From Bacteroidaceae bacterium (GTDB lineage: Bacteria > Bacteroidota > Bacteroidia > Bacteroidales > Bacteroidaceae): a DNA stretch of 44,550 bases. Below, in pieces: positions 26,233 to 35,275 of the stretch; position 1 is the first letter of the stretch, and each line of letters opens with the position of its first letter. The translations under genes and the position numbers were made by a program. The stretch spans positions 1 to 44,550 of the forward strand of contig JAFXDG010000096.1 of the NCBI GenBank assembly GCA_017521285.1. The letters are read 5' to 3'. The notes below the pieces were generated by a model, which worked only from the letters and a program-made list of their open reading frames with translations, was not told the origin of the DNA and did not search any database.

Positions 26233-27513
26233 TCAAATATCCAATAGCATATATGGCAATCTTGAATCTATCATTTCTTGAGGTACACCACAATTCCTGG
26301 CAACCTCAGGCCATCTTGACACAGTCTCACAAACTTTATCGATAATCTCTGCAGCATTTTTTATATTATTGGATGCAGCACACGCAAGGAGGTCTTTTCT
26401 CGTAACATTATCGAATTTACCATTTATTGACATCTGATGGGTATCAGTCCATGCCCCTTTAGGATTGTATGCAAAGCCAATATCATAGGCTGGCGACAAC
26501 CTCCATTTTCCCTTCTTGTCCATAAGGAAAGATATATTCTTTGTGTGGTCATCTTGATTTCGTATTACCACATTAAAAACCATACGAAGAAACATTTCTT
26601 CAGCTTGAGAATATGGCAAACGAAGACGCCTCATGACGTTAAACGCTTGTTCATACGAGAATGCTCTTCGAAGATGAAAATCATAATGAGCAATCCCACA
26701 TAATGTTTGCATGTGAACTTTTTCACCGCCGATTCTGTCAAAACGCTTGGTCAAAAAATGTGCCCTTCCATTTTCCTCAACCAATGAACACTCAGTCATT
26801 TCAATACCACATTCTTTCACCAACTGCGAGAATGAGTATTCAAGTCTTCCAAAATTCTCAGTTTCCTTAAACCCCGCTTCTGCAGAAACACCATCTAATT
26901 TTATAAGGTAGTAGTCAAAACCTTTGGGGGCATCAACTTGACCAGAACGAACTTCACCAGTTTTTTTATTATATGCAATGATAGCCTTTGCCCGTTGCCC
27001 TCCTGCAGATGTCCCTAAACGTAGGATTTCAGCAATAGCCGTCTTTCTGTCCAAACTTAAATTTATCCCAAAATCTTTCTTATTCAAAAGGGCTTCTCGT
27101 GCAACATCCACCAATGAGTCTATTTCTATTCTCATATCTGAATTCGAGTTTGCCCCTATAGCAGGTTCAAATTCCAGTGCCCCCATACATCGTTTTCCTA
27201 AGAAACACAAGGTTTCAATCGGATTACCAGAAGTCCTCCCTGTCAATGCGAGCCATTGTTCAAACAATGCCCGACCATACGTGTCTGGCAATGAATCAGC
27301 CAGCATGCCTGGCAAACCATAAAAAACCTCTCGGTTAAGATTTCCAAATGAGTATATACGCCCCTGTTGTACGGGCATCATCAAAGGCGAAGGTTCAATA
27401 CCTTTACCTATAAACTGTGAGTCGTATTCAAAGCGAGCAACATCATACATGCTATCCCACCTGAATGTGCCGACAGTATCGCCATACATTATCACCTTTG
27501 CAACATCTACCAT
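26233..27513 (-). CDS. hipA: HipA-family serine/threonine kinase toxin
   Basis: A 426-residue kinase of the HipA type, which in known systems phosphorylates an aminoacyl-tRNA synthetase and induces growth arrest. The N-terminal HipA-coupling region ends near residue 110 (GMLADSLPDTYGR and FLGKRCMGALEFEP motifs). The kinase core shows GTSAGGQRAKAI (phosphate loop), FLTKRFDR, the catalytic RNQDDHTKNIS loop with Asp321/Asp322, and the metal-binding LSPAYDIGF motif. No key residue is missing. The start overlaps the HipB stop by 7 bases, the usual translational coupling of antitoxin and toxin. It is convergent with the dehydrogenase gene across an inverted-repeat element. Confidence 0.92.
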   Translation of the reverse strand: MVDVAKVIMYGDTVGTFRWDSMYDVARFEYDSQFIGKGIEPSPLMMPVQQGRIYSFGNLNREVFYGLPGMLADSLPDTYGRALFEQWLALTGRTSGNPIETLCFLGKRCMGALEFEPAIGANSNSDMRIEIDSLVDVAREALLNKKDFGINLSLDRKTAIAEILRLGTSAGGQRAKAIIAYNKKTGEVRSGQVDAPKGFDYYLIKLDGVSAEAGFKETENFGRLEYSFSQLVKECGIEMTECSLVEENGRAHFLTKRFDRIGGEKVHMQTLCGIAHYDFHLRRAFSYEQAFNVMRRLRLPYSQAEEMFLRMVFNVVIRNQDDHTKNISFLMDKKGKWRLSPAYDIGFAYNPKGAWTDTHQMSINGKFDNVTRKDLLACAASNNIKNAAEIIDKVCETVSRWPEVARNCGVPQEMIDSRLPYMLLDI

Positions 27514-27851
27514 TCTGATTCCTCCTTATTAGCGTTAATGCTCCCCATAGCGCGTTTTCTTTTATTTTTCTTTGCAGAGTTTACCATATCATAATACTCA
27601 CTTGGGCTTAATTGTTCTTCTTCGCAAAGATGATAAATTTCATCAAGCATACCGAGCGTCCTTAAGACACGAAGAAAAGTATCAAAAGACTTTATTTCTC
27701 CAGCTTCAATTTTCTGAACAGATGAGCGTGAGACTGATGCGGACTCCGCCAAACTATCTTGAGTTATATTTTGCTTGAGTCTGATTGATTTAATTTTTTC
27801 TCCAATCCTTTTTTGGATTTGAGAATCCGAGAGAGAATAAATACTATCCAT
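27507..27851 (-). CDS. hipB: HipB-family antitoxin, XRE-type DNA-binding protein
   Basis: A 114-residue protein with an XRE helix-turn-helix at about residues 15-65: IGEKIKSIRLKQNITQDSLAE, then the recognition helix SRSSVQKIEAGEI. The Lys/Arg-rich C-terminal tail (KKNKRKRAM) is unusual for HipB and may add DNA or toxin contacts. The start MDSIYSL at 27851 is preferred; an in-frame ATG at 27890 lies at the -7 promoter box and is unlikely to be used. It should repress its own promoter and neutralise HipA, whose gene overlaps by 7 bases. Confidence 0.88.
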   Translation of the reverse strand: MDSIYSLSDSQIQKRIGEKIKSIRLKQNITQDSLAESASVSRSSVQKIEAGEIKSFDTFLRVLRTLGMLDEIYHLCEEEQLSPSEYYDMVNSAKKNKRKRAMGSINANKEESEW

Positions 27852-27879
27852 AATGATTTCATTTAAAAGCTTTACAGTG

Positions 27880-27887
27880 CAAATATA
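27880..27887 (-). promoter_or_regulatory. -7 element of the hipBA operon
   Basis: On the minus strand it reads TATATTTG, 28 bases upstream of the HipB start at 27851. The surrounding AT-rich sequence offers no clear -33 box. Confidence 0.5.
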
Positions 27888-28373
27888 CAAATAAAGATTT
27901 AAAATAAAAGCATTACACGCGTTTTTTTATACTCCTTTGGTAGTTCCTTTTCAAATTCATATCACCTTTTTTAAATTCATCGCATTGCAAATGCTTATAC
28001 TCACGGACTTCACGTTGCAAACGCGAAGAGACGGTAGTTGGTGTGGAAAGTTCTTTTTTGCAATTCCTTTACATCCCCTGATTTTATTCTTATGGAAGCC
28101 TTTGGTAAGGACAAGGAGGATTACAAGACTATTGGAACATTCCTCATGTTCACGGCAGACAAGAAAGAGAACCTATCCAACAGCGAATACCGTAAGGCAT
28201 CCCGTGAGGTGAGTGACATTGCCATCGGCAGGTATGAACAGACTCAGAAGCGTAGGTGCTCAATGAAATTGTAAATTTATTATTAGGCAGGTAAAAACGA
28301 AGATTTAGATTGATTTTTACCAGCTTCTACTTTTAAGTCGAAAAAAAGCAGTATTTTTGCAAAAAATCATCGC
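27888..28373. other. Intergenic region with a possible coding remnant
   Basis: A plus-strand open frame from ATG 28092 to 28274 would encode 60 residues of protein-like composition (KDKEDYKTIGTFLMFTADKK onward) with no ribosome-binding site or family I recognise. It may be the remains of a mobile-element gene. A -7 element TATTTTTG at 28352-28359 precedes the next gene. The rest shows nothing I can interpret. Confidence 0.3.
28352..28359 (+). promoter_or_regulatory. -7 element of the AlbA_2 gene
   Basis: TATTTTTG, 14 bases before the ATG at 28374, which implies a very short 5' leader. Confidence 0.5.
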
Positions 28374-29939
28374 ATGACAGAAAAGGAGTTAATTGAATTG
28401 AGGAATGGAGCTGAAGTTACTAAAGTTCAGTTCAAAGAGCGTGTGTTGGATAAATACGATACGGCATGCGAGTTGGTCGCATTCTCAAATAGTCGCGGAG
28501 GAAAGATTATTGTTGGCATCAATGATAAGACAGGAAATATCAATCCTCTATCTTTTGTTGAAATACAGGAAACCACAAATCTGCTGACAAATCTAGCGAG
28601 TGAGAATGTCTTTCCCAATATCTTAATCAGTGTAGATACTGTCAAAGTTGATGGTGGACAAGTTGTGATTGCCACTATTCCAGAAGGTAAAAATAAGCCT
28701 TACCACGATAACAAAGGTATTGTGTGGGTGAAAAATGGTTCAGATAAACGAAGAGTTTTCGATAATGCAGAATTAGCAGAAATGATGACAGAATGTGGCA
28801 GTTTTCATCCCGATGAAGCCGCTGTTAACGATTCTTCAATTGACGACCTTGATATTGAAACAGTTAAGTTGTTTCTCTTGGGAAGATTCGCTTCTCGTTT
28901 TGAGAATGTTGGTTTGTCCGAAGTAGATTTACGTAAACAGCCCATTGAGAAGTTAGTTGATATTATTGGTGAAGGTTTCACATTAGAGAAACTATTTAGA
29001 AATTTACGCTTCATTCGCCCAGATGGAAGGCTTACAGTGGCAGCAATGCTGCTGTTTGGTAAAGCTCCGCAACGTTGGCTACCTGTTCTTACTACTAAAT
29101 GTGTTTCGTTTTATGGAAACAATGAAAGTGGCATGACTTTCCGTGATAAAGTAGATGGCGAGGCAATGGAGGGTAATCTACTTCATCAATTTAGTTGCGT
29201 AATGGATTTTTTCCGCCGGAATTTACGAATGGTTCAAGACGGAGAAGAGTTTAATCAGCAAGGCAAAATAGAAATACCTATCATTGCATTGCAAGAATTG
29301 GTAGTCAACTCAATGGTTCACCGTTCGCTCGTCCGTCAATGTCCGATTCGGATTTTTATTTTTGATGATCGAGTGGAAATCCACAGTCCAGGCACACTTC
29401 CGGGTGGATTAACAGTCAAGGATATTGAGGCTGGAACATCGTTACCCCGTAATAAATTCTTGTTCAGTAATGCTATTTTCTCATTACCGTATGCTGGTAT
29501 AGGTACGGGTATCAGACGGTGTATAAGTCTCGGAATAAAACCGGAGTTCAAGAATGATGAAAATCTGAACGAGTTTTTTATTATCATTCCTCGATTAGAT
29601 GAGAATGGTAACCAAGTAACTAAGTCAGATGAGAAAAGTAACCAAGAACAGGGCGAAAATGGTAACCAAGTAACCAAGTCGGACGAGGAAAGTAACCAAG
29701 TGAAAGGCGAAAAGGAACTAAGTCATCCTAAATTGACAAAGCAGCAAGAAGATATACGAAATTTCTGCTCTATACCACGCACTGCACAAGAAATTATGGA
29801 TAGATTGGGCATTACCAACCAATCTAAAAATCGTCAAAGACATATACAGCCACTTTTGGATATGGGCGTTTTGGAAATGACAAACCCAGAGAATCCTACG
29901 GCCAATAATCAAAGATATCGAAGACCTCCCAAGCAATAG
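28374..29939 (+). CDS. Schlafen/AlbA_2-domain DNA-binding protein with GHKL ATPase-like domain
   Basis: A 521-residue cytoplasmic protein. Residues about 5-130 form an AlbA_2 domain (ELVAFSNSRGGKIIVGINDK; IPEGKNKPYH; VWVKNGSDKRR). Residues about 300-400 form the HATPase_c_4 region (ELVVNSMVHRSL, IFDDRVEIHSPGTLPGG). A linker at about 410-450 contains a duplicated GNQVTKSDE unit, and the C-terminus (about 455-521) looks like a winged helix (RTAQEIMDRLGI). This is the layout of proteins often called RecG-like or transcriptional regulators; relatives occur in phage-defence and stress loci. The gene stands alone, with its own -7 box and a good terminator, in the AT-rich island beside hipBA. Confidence 0.82.
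   Translation: MTEKELIELRNGAEVTKVQFKERVLDKYDTACELVAFSNSRGGKIIVGINDKTGNINPLSFVEIQETTNLLTNLASENVFPNILISVDTVKVDGGQVVIATIPEGKNKPYHDNKGIVWVKNGSDKRRVFDNAELAEMMTECGSFHPDEAAVNDSSIDDLDIETVKLFLLGRFASRFENVGLSEVDLRKQPIEKLVDIIGEGFTLEKLFRNLRFIRPDGRLTVAAMLLFGKAPQRWLPVLTTKCVSFYGNNESGMTFRDKVDGEAMEGNLLHQFSCVMDFFRRNLRMVQDGEEFNQQGKIEIPIIALQELVVNSMVHRSLVRQCPIRIFIFDDRVEIHSPGTLPGGLTVKDIEAGTSLPRNKFLFSNAIFSLPYAGIGTGIRRCISLGIKPEFKNDENLNEFFIIIPRLDENGNQVTKSDEKSNQEQGENGNQVTKSDEESNQVKGEKELSHPKLTKQQEDIRNFCSIPRTAQEIMDRLGITNQSKNRQRHIQPLLDMGVLEMTNPENPTANNQRYRRPPKQ
29601..29709 (+). repeat. In-frame duplication in the AlbA_2 protein linker
   Basis: Two diverged copies of about 51 bases start with GAGAATGGTAACCAAGTAAC and the corresponding GAAAATGGTAACC segment at about 29656; each contains further AGTAACCAA repeats. 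The unit encodes a GNQVTKSDExSNQ motif. Confidence 0.7.
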
Positions 29940-29956
29940 GAGTTTGGAATAACAGA

Positions 29957-29998
29957 ACCCGTCAGCATCCCGTAAGAACTGCTGGCGGGTCACTTTTT
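29957..29998 (+). terminator. Rho-independent terminator after the AlbA_2 gene
   Basis: ACCCGTCAGCA (29957-29967) pairs with TGCTGGCGGGT (29980-29990) with one G-T wobble; TTTTT follows at 29993-29998. Confidence 0.8.
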
Positions 29999-30031
29999 AT
30001 AAGTGTGCCCATATCGTCTTTACTTTATCTA

Positions 30032-31963
30032 TTATATGGAGGCATAAATGTTATGTATTAAATCCACATAGTAATTTTGTTTTTGACTTCTATATTTCCT
30101 CATCATCCATTCATCAAATGACTGAAAAGGACTCATTTCCAATCTTTCATCGTTATTTTTGTATTGACACTCCGAGTAAAAGCGTTCAAAATAATAGCCA
30201 AAACCTTTGTCTTGAAAATAAGTATCATACAAGAATAAGGTCTTTATTGTCATTACTATCAGTGGACGGCACTTATTATGATAAGACTTTATACCTTTTT
30301 CTTTGAGACATTTGCTATACCATTCATTGGCAATGTCTGATAAGGGTGATTGCATTATTTCGCTATTTTCAAGAACGAGAACTGGATAGTATATAAGATT
30401 CTCATCCTTTATTGTATCCCAGGCAAAAACGCCTTCTTCGATAGTCTTAATATGATTTACTAATTGCCCAACACCTTCATCACGAGGAATTTTTAGAGAT
30501 TCTTTATTTCCATCTTTCCCTATCTTCCAACGCTTTAAGTATAACTTATTGGAAAGTTCTTCAATAATCCCATCAGTATTAGGATTAGATTTTAGGTCTC
30601 CATTTAATTTTATTGCTTTACACTCAAAGATGTAAATATTCAGTTTCTCACGAAGGTAAAAATCTGGTTGACCTACAACTTCTTTATCGTCAACATACTC
30701 TGGTCGTGATATATCATCTTTGCTAGGAAAACATGCATCAATACATCTATCCCTTATACAATTAAGCATCGTGTGGTCAAATAGATGTTTCTCGACAAAT
30801 ACCTCTTTGAAGAACTGACTATACGACTTGTCTTTGTATTTGAGCTTATAGGGCATCAAGTCGAAATAAATGCTATTGTAAAGCCTATCTATCATGAGAG
30901 GAATATTGTATAACATGTATTTTGACGTCTCCATTTGTATTAACGGTCGTGCTCTGAATGTTGTAAAGTCTCTGTTTCTGTCTCCAACATCTTCATTTAT
31001 TTCAATGTAATCATATTGGTTGATAGCAATAGCGTCAACGACATTCCGGGTAATGAGATTATCCTTATCTTGTTTTTCAATATCAAGAACTCCAGCTCCA
31101 TCTTTCAATGCAAGCGCACTAAGGGCCGCAATTGTCAGATAGTATTCTTGCCATTTCTCTATTTTAAATATTTCCAAGAATTTATCATACATATGCTTGT
31201 ATTCTTCTCTTGATGTTATGAAATCAAAGAACACCTTAGCATAATACATCTGTTCAGAAAGAGCTAACTCCTCGTTAAAATTAGTAAATTCATTTGTTGC
31301 ATAAAGAGTTGCATACATCATTCTCGATAAATCATTTTTTTTCTTGCTTGGAATATATGAAGCGACTTTTTGTTCGTTTATGGCGAGAAGAATATCAAAA
31401 GCTTTTGCTTCTGCTATGTAATCTGGATAATATTCAAATTGCTCTTTATGTGAAACACCAAAGGTGAGTTTTAAGAATTCTAAAAGAGTACGTGTAGAAG
31501 AATATGATACACTAGAAGGTGATTTCTTTTCCCTCTTAATATATTCTAATACATATCTCATCCTCTCATCGGAGTATTGGGACATATACGAGAAGAAAGG
31601 ATGCTTATCCATATCCGAAATTAAACACTTTCCAAAGTTCCGTCCAAGCACCAATACCATTTTGATGAGCATTTCTCTTGAGAATTTCTTTATCTCATCA
31701 ATAAGGTTAAGCATTTGCCATGGATATACATTTGTATACTCTAACAGTAACAGAGGATGAAATGACTTACCCGATATACAGTCTGTTATGCTGATAGATT
31801 CTCCCTTGTACATCTGTCGATGAGTATTGAAAGAAGTGTTATGCAAATAATGATTGGTGTTTTTCCGTTTCCTATTTGCCTTCTTCCTCTTCCTACTTCC
31901 TTTTATGGAACAGAGAATGTTGTGCTTCTTGTTTTTTAATCGGCGTATTCTTCGATGCTTCAT
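30032..31963 (-). CDS. Uncharacterised protein with PD-(D/E)XK nuclease-like motif
   Basis: A 643-residue cytoplasmic protein with no signal peptide and a very basic N-terminus (about 45 residues rich in Lys/Arg, starting MKHRRIRRLKNKKHN) that could bind nucleic acid. The middle is helical without known motifs. Near the C-terminal third, Asp434 (GQPDFYL) followed by Glu447-x-Lys449 (IFECKA) makes the PD-(D/E)XK nuclease signature, with the expected strand spacing of 12 residues. It starts one base after the stop of the transglutaminase-like gene, so translation is probably coupled, although that protein is exported. It is the last gene of the seven-gene minus-strand operon. A defence or DNA-processing nuclease is possible; the family was not recognised. 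Confidence 0.6.
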   Translation of the reverse strand: MKHRRIRRLKNKKHNILCSIKGSRKRKKANRKRKNTNHYLHNTSFNTHRQMYKGESISITDCISGKSFHPLLLLEYTNVYPWQMLNLIDEIKKFSREMLIKMVLVLGRNFGKCLISDMDKHPFFSYMSQYSDERMRYVLEYIKREKKSPSSVSYSSTRTLLEFLKLTFGVSHKEQFEYYPDYIAEAKAFDILLAINEQKVASYIPSKKKNDLSRMMYATLYATNEFTNFNEELALSEQMYYAKVFFDFITSREEYKHMYDKFLEIFKIEKWQEYYLTIAALSALALKDGAGVLDIEKQDKDNLITRNVVDAIAINQYDYIEINEDVGDRNRDFTTFRARPLIQMETSKYMLYNIPLMIDRLYNSIYFDLMPYKLKYKDKSYSQFFKEVFVEKHLFDHTMLNCIRDRCIDACFPSKDDISRPEYVDDKEVVGQPDFYLREKLNIYIFECKAIKLNGDLKSNPNTDGIIEELSNKLYLKRWKIGKDGNKESLKIPRDEGVGQLVNHIKTIEEGVFAWDTIKDENLIYYPVLVLENSEIMQSPLSDIANEWYSKCLKEKGIKSYHNKCRPLIVMTIKTLFLYDTYFQDKGFGYYFERFYSECQYKNNDERLEMSPFQSFDEWMMRKYRSQKQNYYVDLIHNIYASI

Positions 31964-31964
31964 G

Positions 31965-33416
31965 CTAGTACCATTGTTCTACAATTGGTTTTACATTTAC
32001 ATAGGTTGGCATACACTGACCAATACTAGAACCTATAAATGTCGGATCACAAATAATATAAGTTTTTCCATCATAAGTGTATGCGTCACCATATATTGAA
32101 GAATCATTGAAGCAAACAGCTGTACACTCATGCCCTGGATACTGAACGAGATGAACATCCAAACCTAAAAGATTGTGAACTAAGAACGCATAAAATACAG
32201 AACGGTCTTCGCAGTCATTCTTTGGATAATAGAAATTCTCTTCTATAAAATACGGCTTTTCGTATCCATGCTGAGAACCATCTGTAGCATAGTCGAAAGC
32301 ATATTGAACAAAATGTAGTAATGCATTTGCGGCTTGCTTTTTAGACATTCCGGATATTTGAGACCTTAGTTGTTCTAGAATATTTCTGTAAAATGGAGGC
32401 GTCACCTGGGACTTAGCATAATAGAGAACGTCCATTTGAGGGTAATGACGCAACATTTCCATCATGCCACTATTTACAGTTCCTGTTATATGCAATCTGC
32501 CGTCTGATAATGTACGGGTTTTATCAGTTCCTTTATTCAGTTTTAGGTTTTGATCGGCATATACTAAATCGATAAACCTCCCTTTATATGCATTGTCAGG
32601 TAGTTCGCAGGTATATATTCTCATTGATGATTCAGAAACAGGAGCAATATTATCACGAAAAACGTAATACTTTGAACCTTCAATATCTAAATAGCTTCGC
32701 TCATATATCTTTTGTATAAACGGAACAAGCAAGAGTAATTGGCTATTCGTTCTTGCAATGCGCACATCATACCCCATATGAGTAAGAAGGAAATGTTGTA
32801 GGACTATTCTGTCAGAAGAAGAATCTGATTTCAGCAAAGTATCTGTATAACTTCTGATTAGTTCAAAAGTAAACCATTCATTTAGTCCAAGAGAAGATGA
32901 TATTAGCTTCAATGAATTGAGAACATCCTTTGTGTCTCCCTTTTGATATTTCTTCCATGTCGCGGATATTGAACAGGGTTCCATTGAAGAGACATTATGT
33001 GTTGTCAGTTTGACCGCATTTACCTCAACACCATAAAAAGTAAATTTCAACTTAGGAGCAATAGTGGGCTTTATCGGGGCTATTGGCTCTGTCGGTTCCT
33101 TAGGCACTGGAGTAATAGGTTCTTCATTCGGTATTACTATTGGTTCTGGGACAACTACAGGTGTAGGTGAAACTGGAACTTCTTCCACTTTGGGTACAAT
33201 TACTGGTTTTGGTGTTTCATCACGCTTAACGCCACGAAATACCAGAAACTCTTTCCAAACGCCATCAAGAAAATTTGCATAATCTTCTAATATGCTTTTG
33301 CGGAATCCTTGATAGTCATTCAAGAGGCTTTCTCTGTATGTCTTATAGTCACTATTTATATCCTGTGCATGAGACGCAGATGTTATAAATAATAGTAGGA
33401 AGAAATATTTTCTCAT
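31965..33416 (-). CDS. Exported transglutaminase-like cysteine protein
   Basis: A 483-residue protein with a signal peptide (residues 1-17, ending ASHAQ), a helical segment, and a Pro/Val/Glu-rich linker (about residues 70-120) that would span the envelope or extend from the surface. The C-terminal domain carries the transglutaminase-like triad: Cys402 in KNDCEDRS, His429 in YPGHECTA and Asp457 in YIICDPTF. Such folds can be proteases, amidases or cross-linking enzymes. Upstream, the gene for an LPP20-like protein ends 18 bases before this one; downstream is the nuclease-like gene after one base. The substrate may be a partner in the same operon or peptidoglycan; this is inference. Confidence 0.75.
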   Translation of the reverse strand: MRKYFFLLLFITSASHAQDINSDYKTYRESLLNDYQGFRKSILEDYANFLDGVWKEFLVFRGVKRDETPKPVIVPKVEEVPVSPTPVVVPEPIVIPNEEPITPVPKEPTEPIAPIKPTIAPKLKFTFYGVEVNAVKLTTHNVSSMEPCSISATWKKYQKGDTKDVLNSLKLISSSLGLNEWFTFELIRSYTDTLLKSDSSSDRIVLQHFLLTHMGYDVRIARTNSQLLLLVPFIQKIYERSYLDIEGSKYYVFRDNIAPVSESSMRIYTCELPDNAYKGRFIDLVYADQNLKLNKGTDKTRTLSDGRLHITGTVNSGMMEMLRHYPQMDVLYYAKSQVTPPFYRNILEQLRSQISGMSKKQAANALLHFVQYAFDYATDGSQHGYEKPYFIEENFYYPKNDCEDRSVFYAFLVHNLLGLDVHLVQYPGHECTAVCFNDSSIYGDAYTYDGKTYIICDPTFIGSSIGQCMPTYVNVKPIVEQWY

Positions 33417-33434
33417 AAAATCTTTTCATTTACT

Positions 33435-35255
33435 CTAGAAATAACCCAATCCAAACAATCCAACTTCAGGGTCTGGTTCCGGCTGCCATGTACGAACTTT
33501 GATGATAGGTTCTTTTCTGTCATTCAAATCTACTTGGATGTATAGGTAACCCTCATCACCATAGTTTGTTGAATAGTAATCCTGCTTTATTTGAATACCA
33601 TATTCTTCTCCATCTTTTGCCTTACGAACATCATTATTAGCAAAACGAATGTTGACAAATTCATTGGCACGAAAACAAGCCTCCAGATTCTTTAGATATT
33701 GCTCTTTGCTATATTGGGTTCTCCGAACATATTTATTATTGCGATATGTAACAGGACCATCTTTGTGAGGATTTACAGCTTCAAATCTTTGAGCTACATG
33801 GCCAACTATGATTACTGCATCATCATCAAAAATGCTACGTAAATAATCAATACGTTCAAGGGCATATGCTGTCTTGTAATTTTCAAGGAACTCCATTATT
33901 GTTTGGCGAGCCTCAATTGACCATGCACCACGACTTATAATATCGGATTTTGCTTTTGCATCTAAGCCAAAGGCTATACAATCAATCTTTTTATCCTCAT
34001 TAAAAGTAAAAACAATGTCCTCCACAAAGTTAGTTCTCACACCTTTCTTGAATGAAAACGACATTTGAATGCTTCGAGCAACAACATTATCGCCAAACTG
34101 ATAGAATGCTAATTCATTTGTATTGAGAATTCGCGCACTTCCATATTGGATGAGTCGCTTAAACATATCTTTGCCATCCTCTGTAAAATAATCTTGGATA
34201 GTATCGTATGACTTTGTTTTGATAGTTTCGACAACGTAGCTCAATATCTCTCTGTAAGGTTTCTCGTCTGCTACAGGTGAAATAGTAGCATTCTTCTTAG
34301 ATGCTTGTTTAAGTAGCACCTCTGTCTTGTCTGTGGTAGAGGGTTTCTCCTTTCTTGTCTGCAGATTAACACGTGAGCCTCGAAATGCTCCTACTTTAAT
34401 TACATTAAGTACACTTTTAATCTCTTGATTGATATGTGCTTGGCCACGATAAGCGTACTCGTAATTAATTTGGATATTTTCAGGAACAATACCAGAAGCA
34501 AATTCCATAGTTCCTCGTCCATTCTTTACGCTGGCAATGTTACTCCAATTGCGTCCGTCAAAATATGTAAAGTCAAGACTACTGACTGGCTCACCGTTGT
34601 GCGTAAACATTAAATCAACGTTTGTTCCATCATTAGCTGCAATCTTTACTTCAAGGTCATCAAATATATTGTCCATCCTTTCTGGAATCCAAGTCAAAGG
34701 ATGTATATTATTTCCTGTTTCTTCGTCAGTATATTGTATCTCAGCAGGTCTCTGAACTGACTTTAATAAAGAGTATGCCCAATAGTAGTTTCTAAGGGCA
34801 TCATCAATCTTTCTATTTTCTTCGGCAATCATACCGAGTCGGATATGCTCTTTGAGAGTACGAATACGTCCTTCAAAGATTTTGTTCAGCTCCGATCGTT
34901 TAATAAAACGCCCAATATGCGCTTCATCAGGGTTATTGTCAATAACCAAACGTTCTGTATTTGTTAAAGTGGCAGAAGAGTATGTCTGTACTTTGAGGTT
35001 GGCATAACTCTGTGCATCGAGTACACCATTTGTCGATTTTTCGTCTTCAGTTAAAATGAAATCACTACTTACAGCAATCGATATTTTACTGATTAATGCG
35101 GCGAGAGCTTGTTGGTCTGCTTCCTCTACAGTAGCTCCCCATCCTTCACCAAACAAATAGGTGTCTGAATTGCGCTTTACCTCATCCCAACTTTGTGAGA
35201 AAGCTGGGACGAGGCACATTACGCTAATAATTGATATGATTATTTTCTTAAACAT
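33435..35255 (-). CDS. Exported LPP20-like protein with C-terminal NTF2-like region
   Basis: A 606-residue exported protein (signal peptide about 1-20, ending PAFSQ; no lipobox). Residues about 25-130 resemble the LPP20/FlgT-N-like fold: YLFGEGWGATVEEADQQALAAL, with the typical alternating Ala/Asp helix, then conserved beta strands. Residues about 350-460 and 465-600 look like two related alpha-beta regions; the last (IMEFLENYKTAYALERIDYL, FDDDAVIIVG) is NTF2-like. LPP20-type domains occur in envelope assembly proteins. It lies between a small exported protein (20-base gap) and the transglutaminase-like gene. The domain calls come from pattern similarity and need profile searches to be firm. 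Confidence 0.6.
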   Translation of the reverse strand: MFKKIIISIISVMCLVPAFSQSWDEVKRNSDTYLFGEGWGATVEEADQQALAALISKISIAVSSDFILTEDEKSTNGVLDAQSYANLKVQTYSSATLTNTERLVIDNNPDEAHIGRFIKRSELNKIFEGRIRTLKEHIRLGMIAEENRKIDDALRNYYWAYSLLKSVQRPAEIQYTDEETGNNIHPLTWIPERMDNIFDDLEVKIAANDGTNVDLMFTHNGEPVSSLDFTYFDGRNWSNIASVKNGRGTMEFASGIVPENIQINYEYAYRGQAHINQEIKSVLNVIKVGAFRGSRVNLQTRKEKPSTTDKTEVLLKQASKKNATISPVADEKPYREILSYVVETIKTKSYDTIQDYFTEDGKDMFKRLIQYGSARILNTNELAFYQFGDNVVARSIQMSFSFKKGVRTNFVEDIVFTFNEDKKIDCIAFGLDAKAKSDIISRGAWSIEARQTIMEFLENYKTAYALERIDYLRSIFDDDAVIIVGHVAQRFEAVNPHKDGPVTYRNNKYVRRTQYSKEQYLKNLEACFRANEFVNIRFANNDVRKAKDGEEYGIQIKQDYYSTNYGDEGYLYIQVDLNDRKEPIIKVRTWQPEPDPEVGLFGLGYF

Positions 35256-35275
35256 TTATCCGTTGGGATTGTGAT

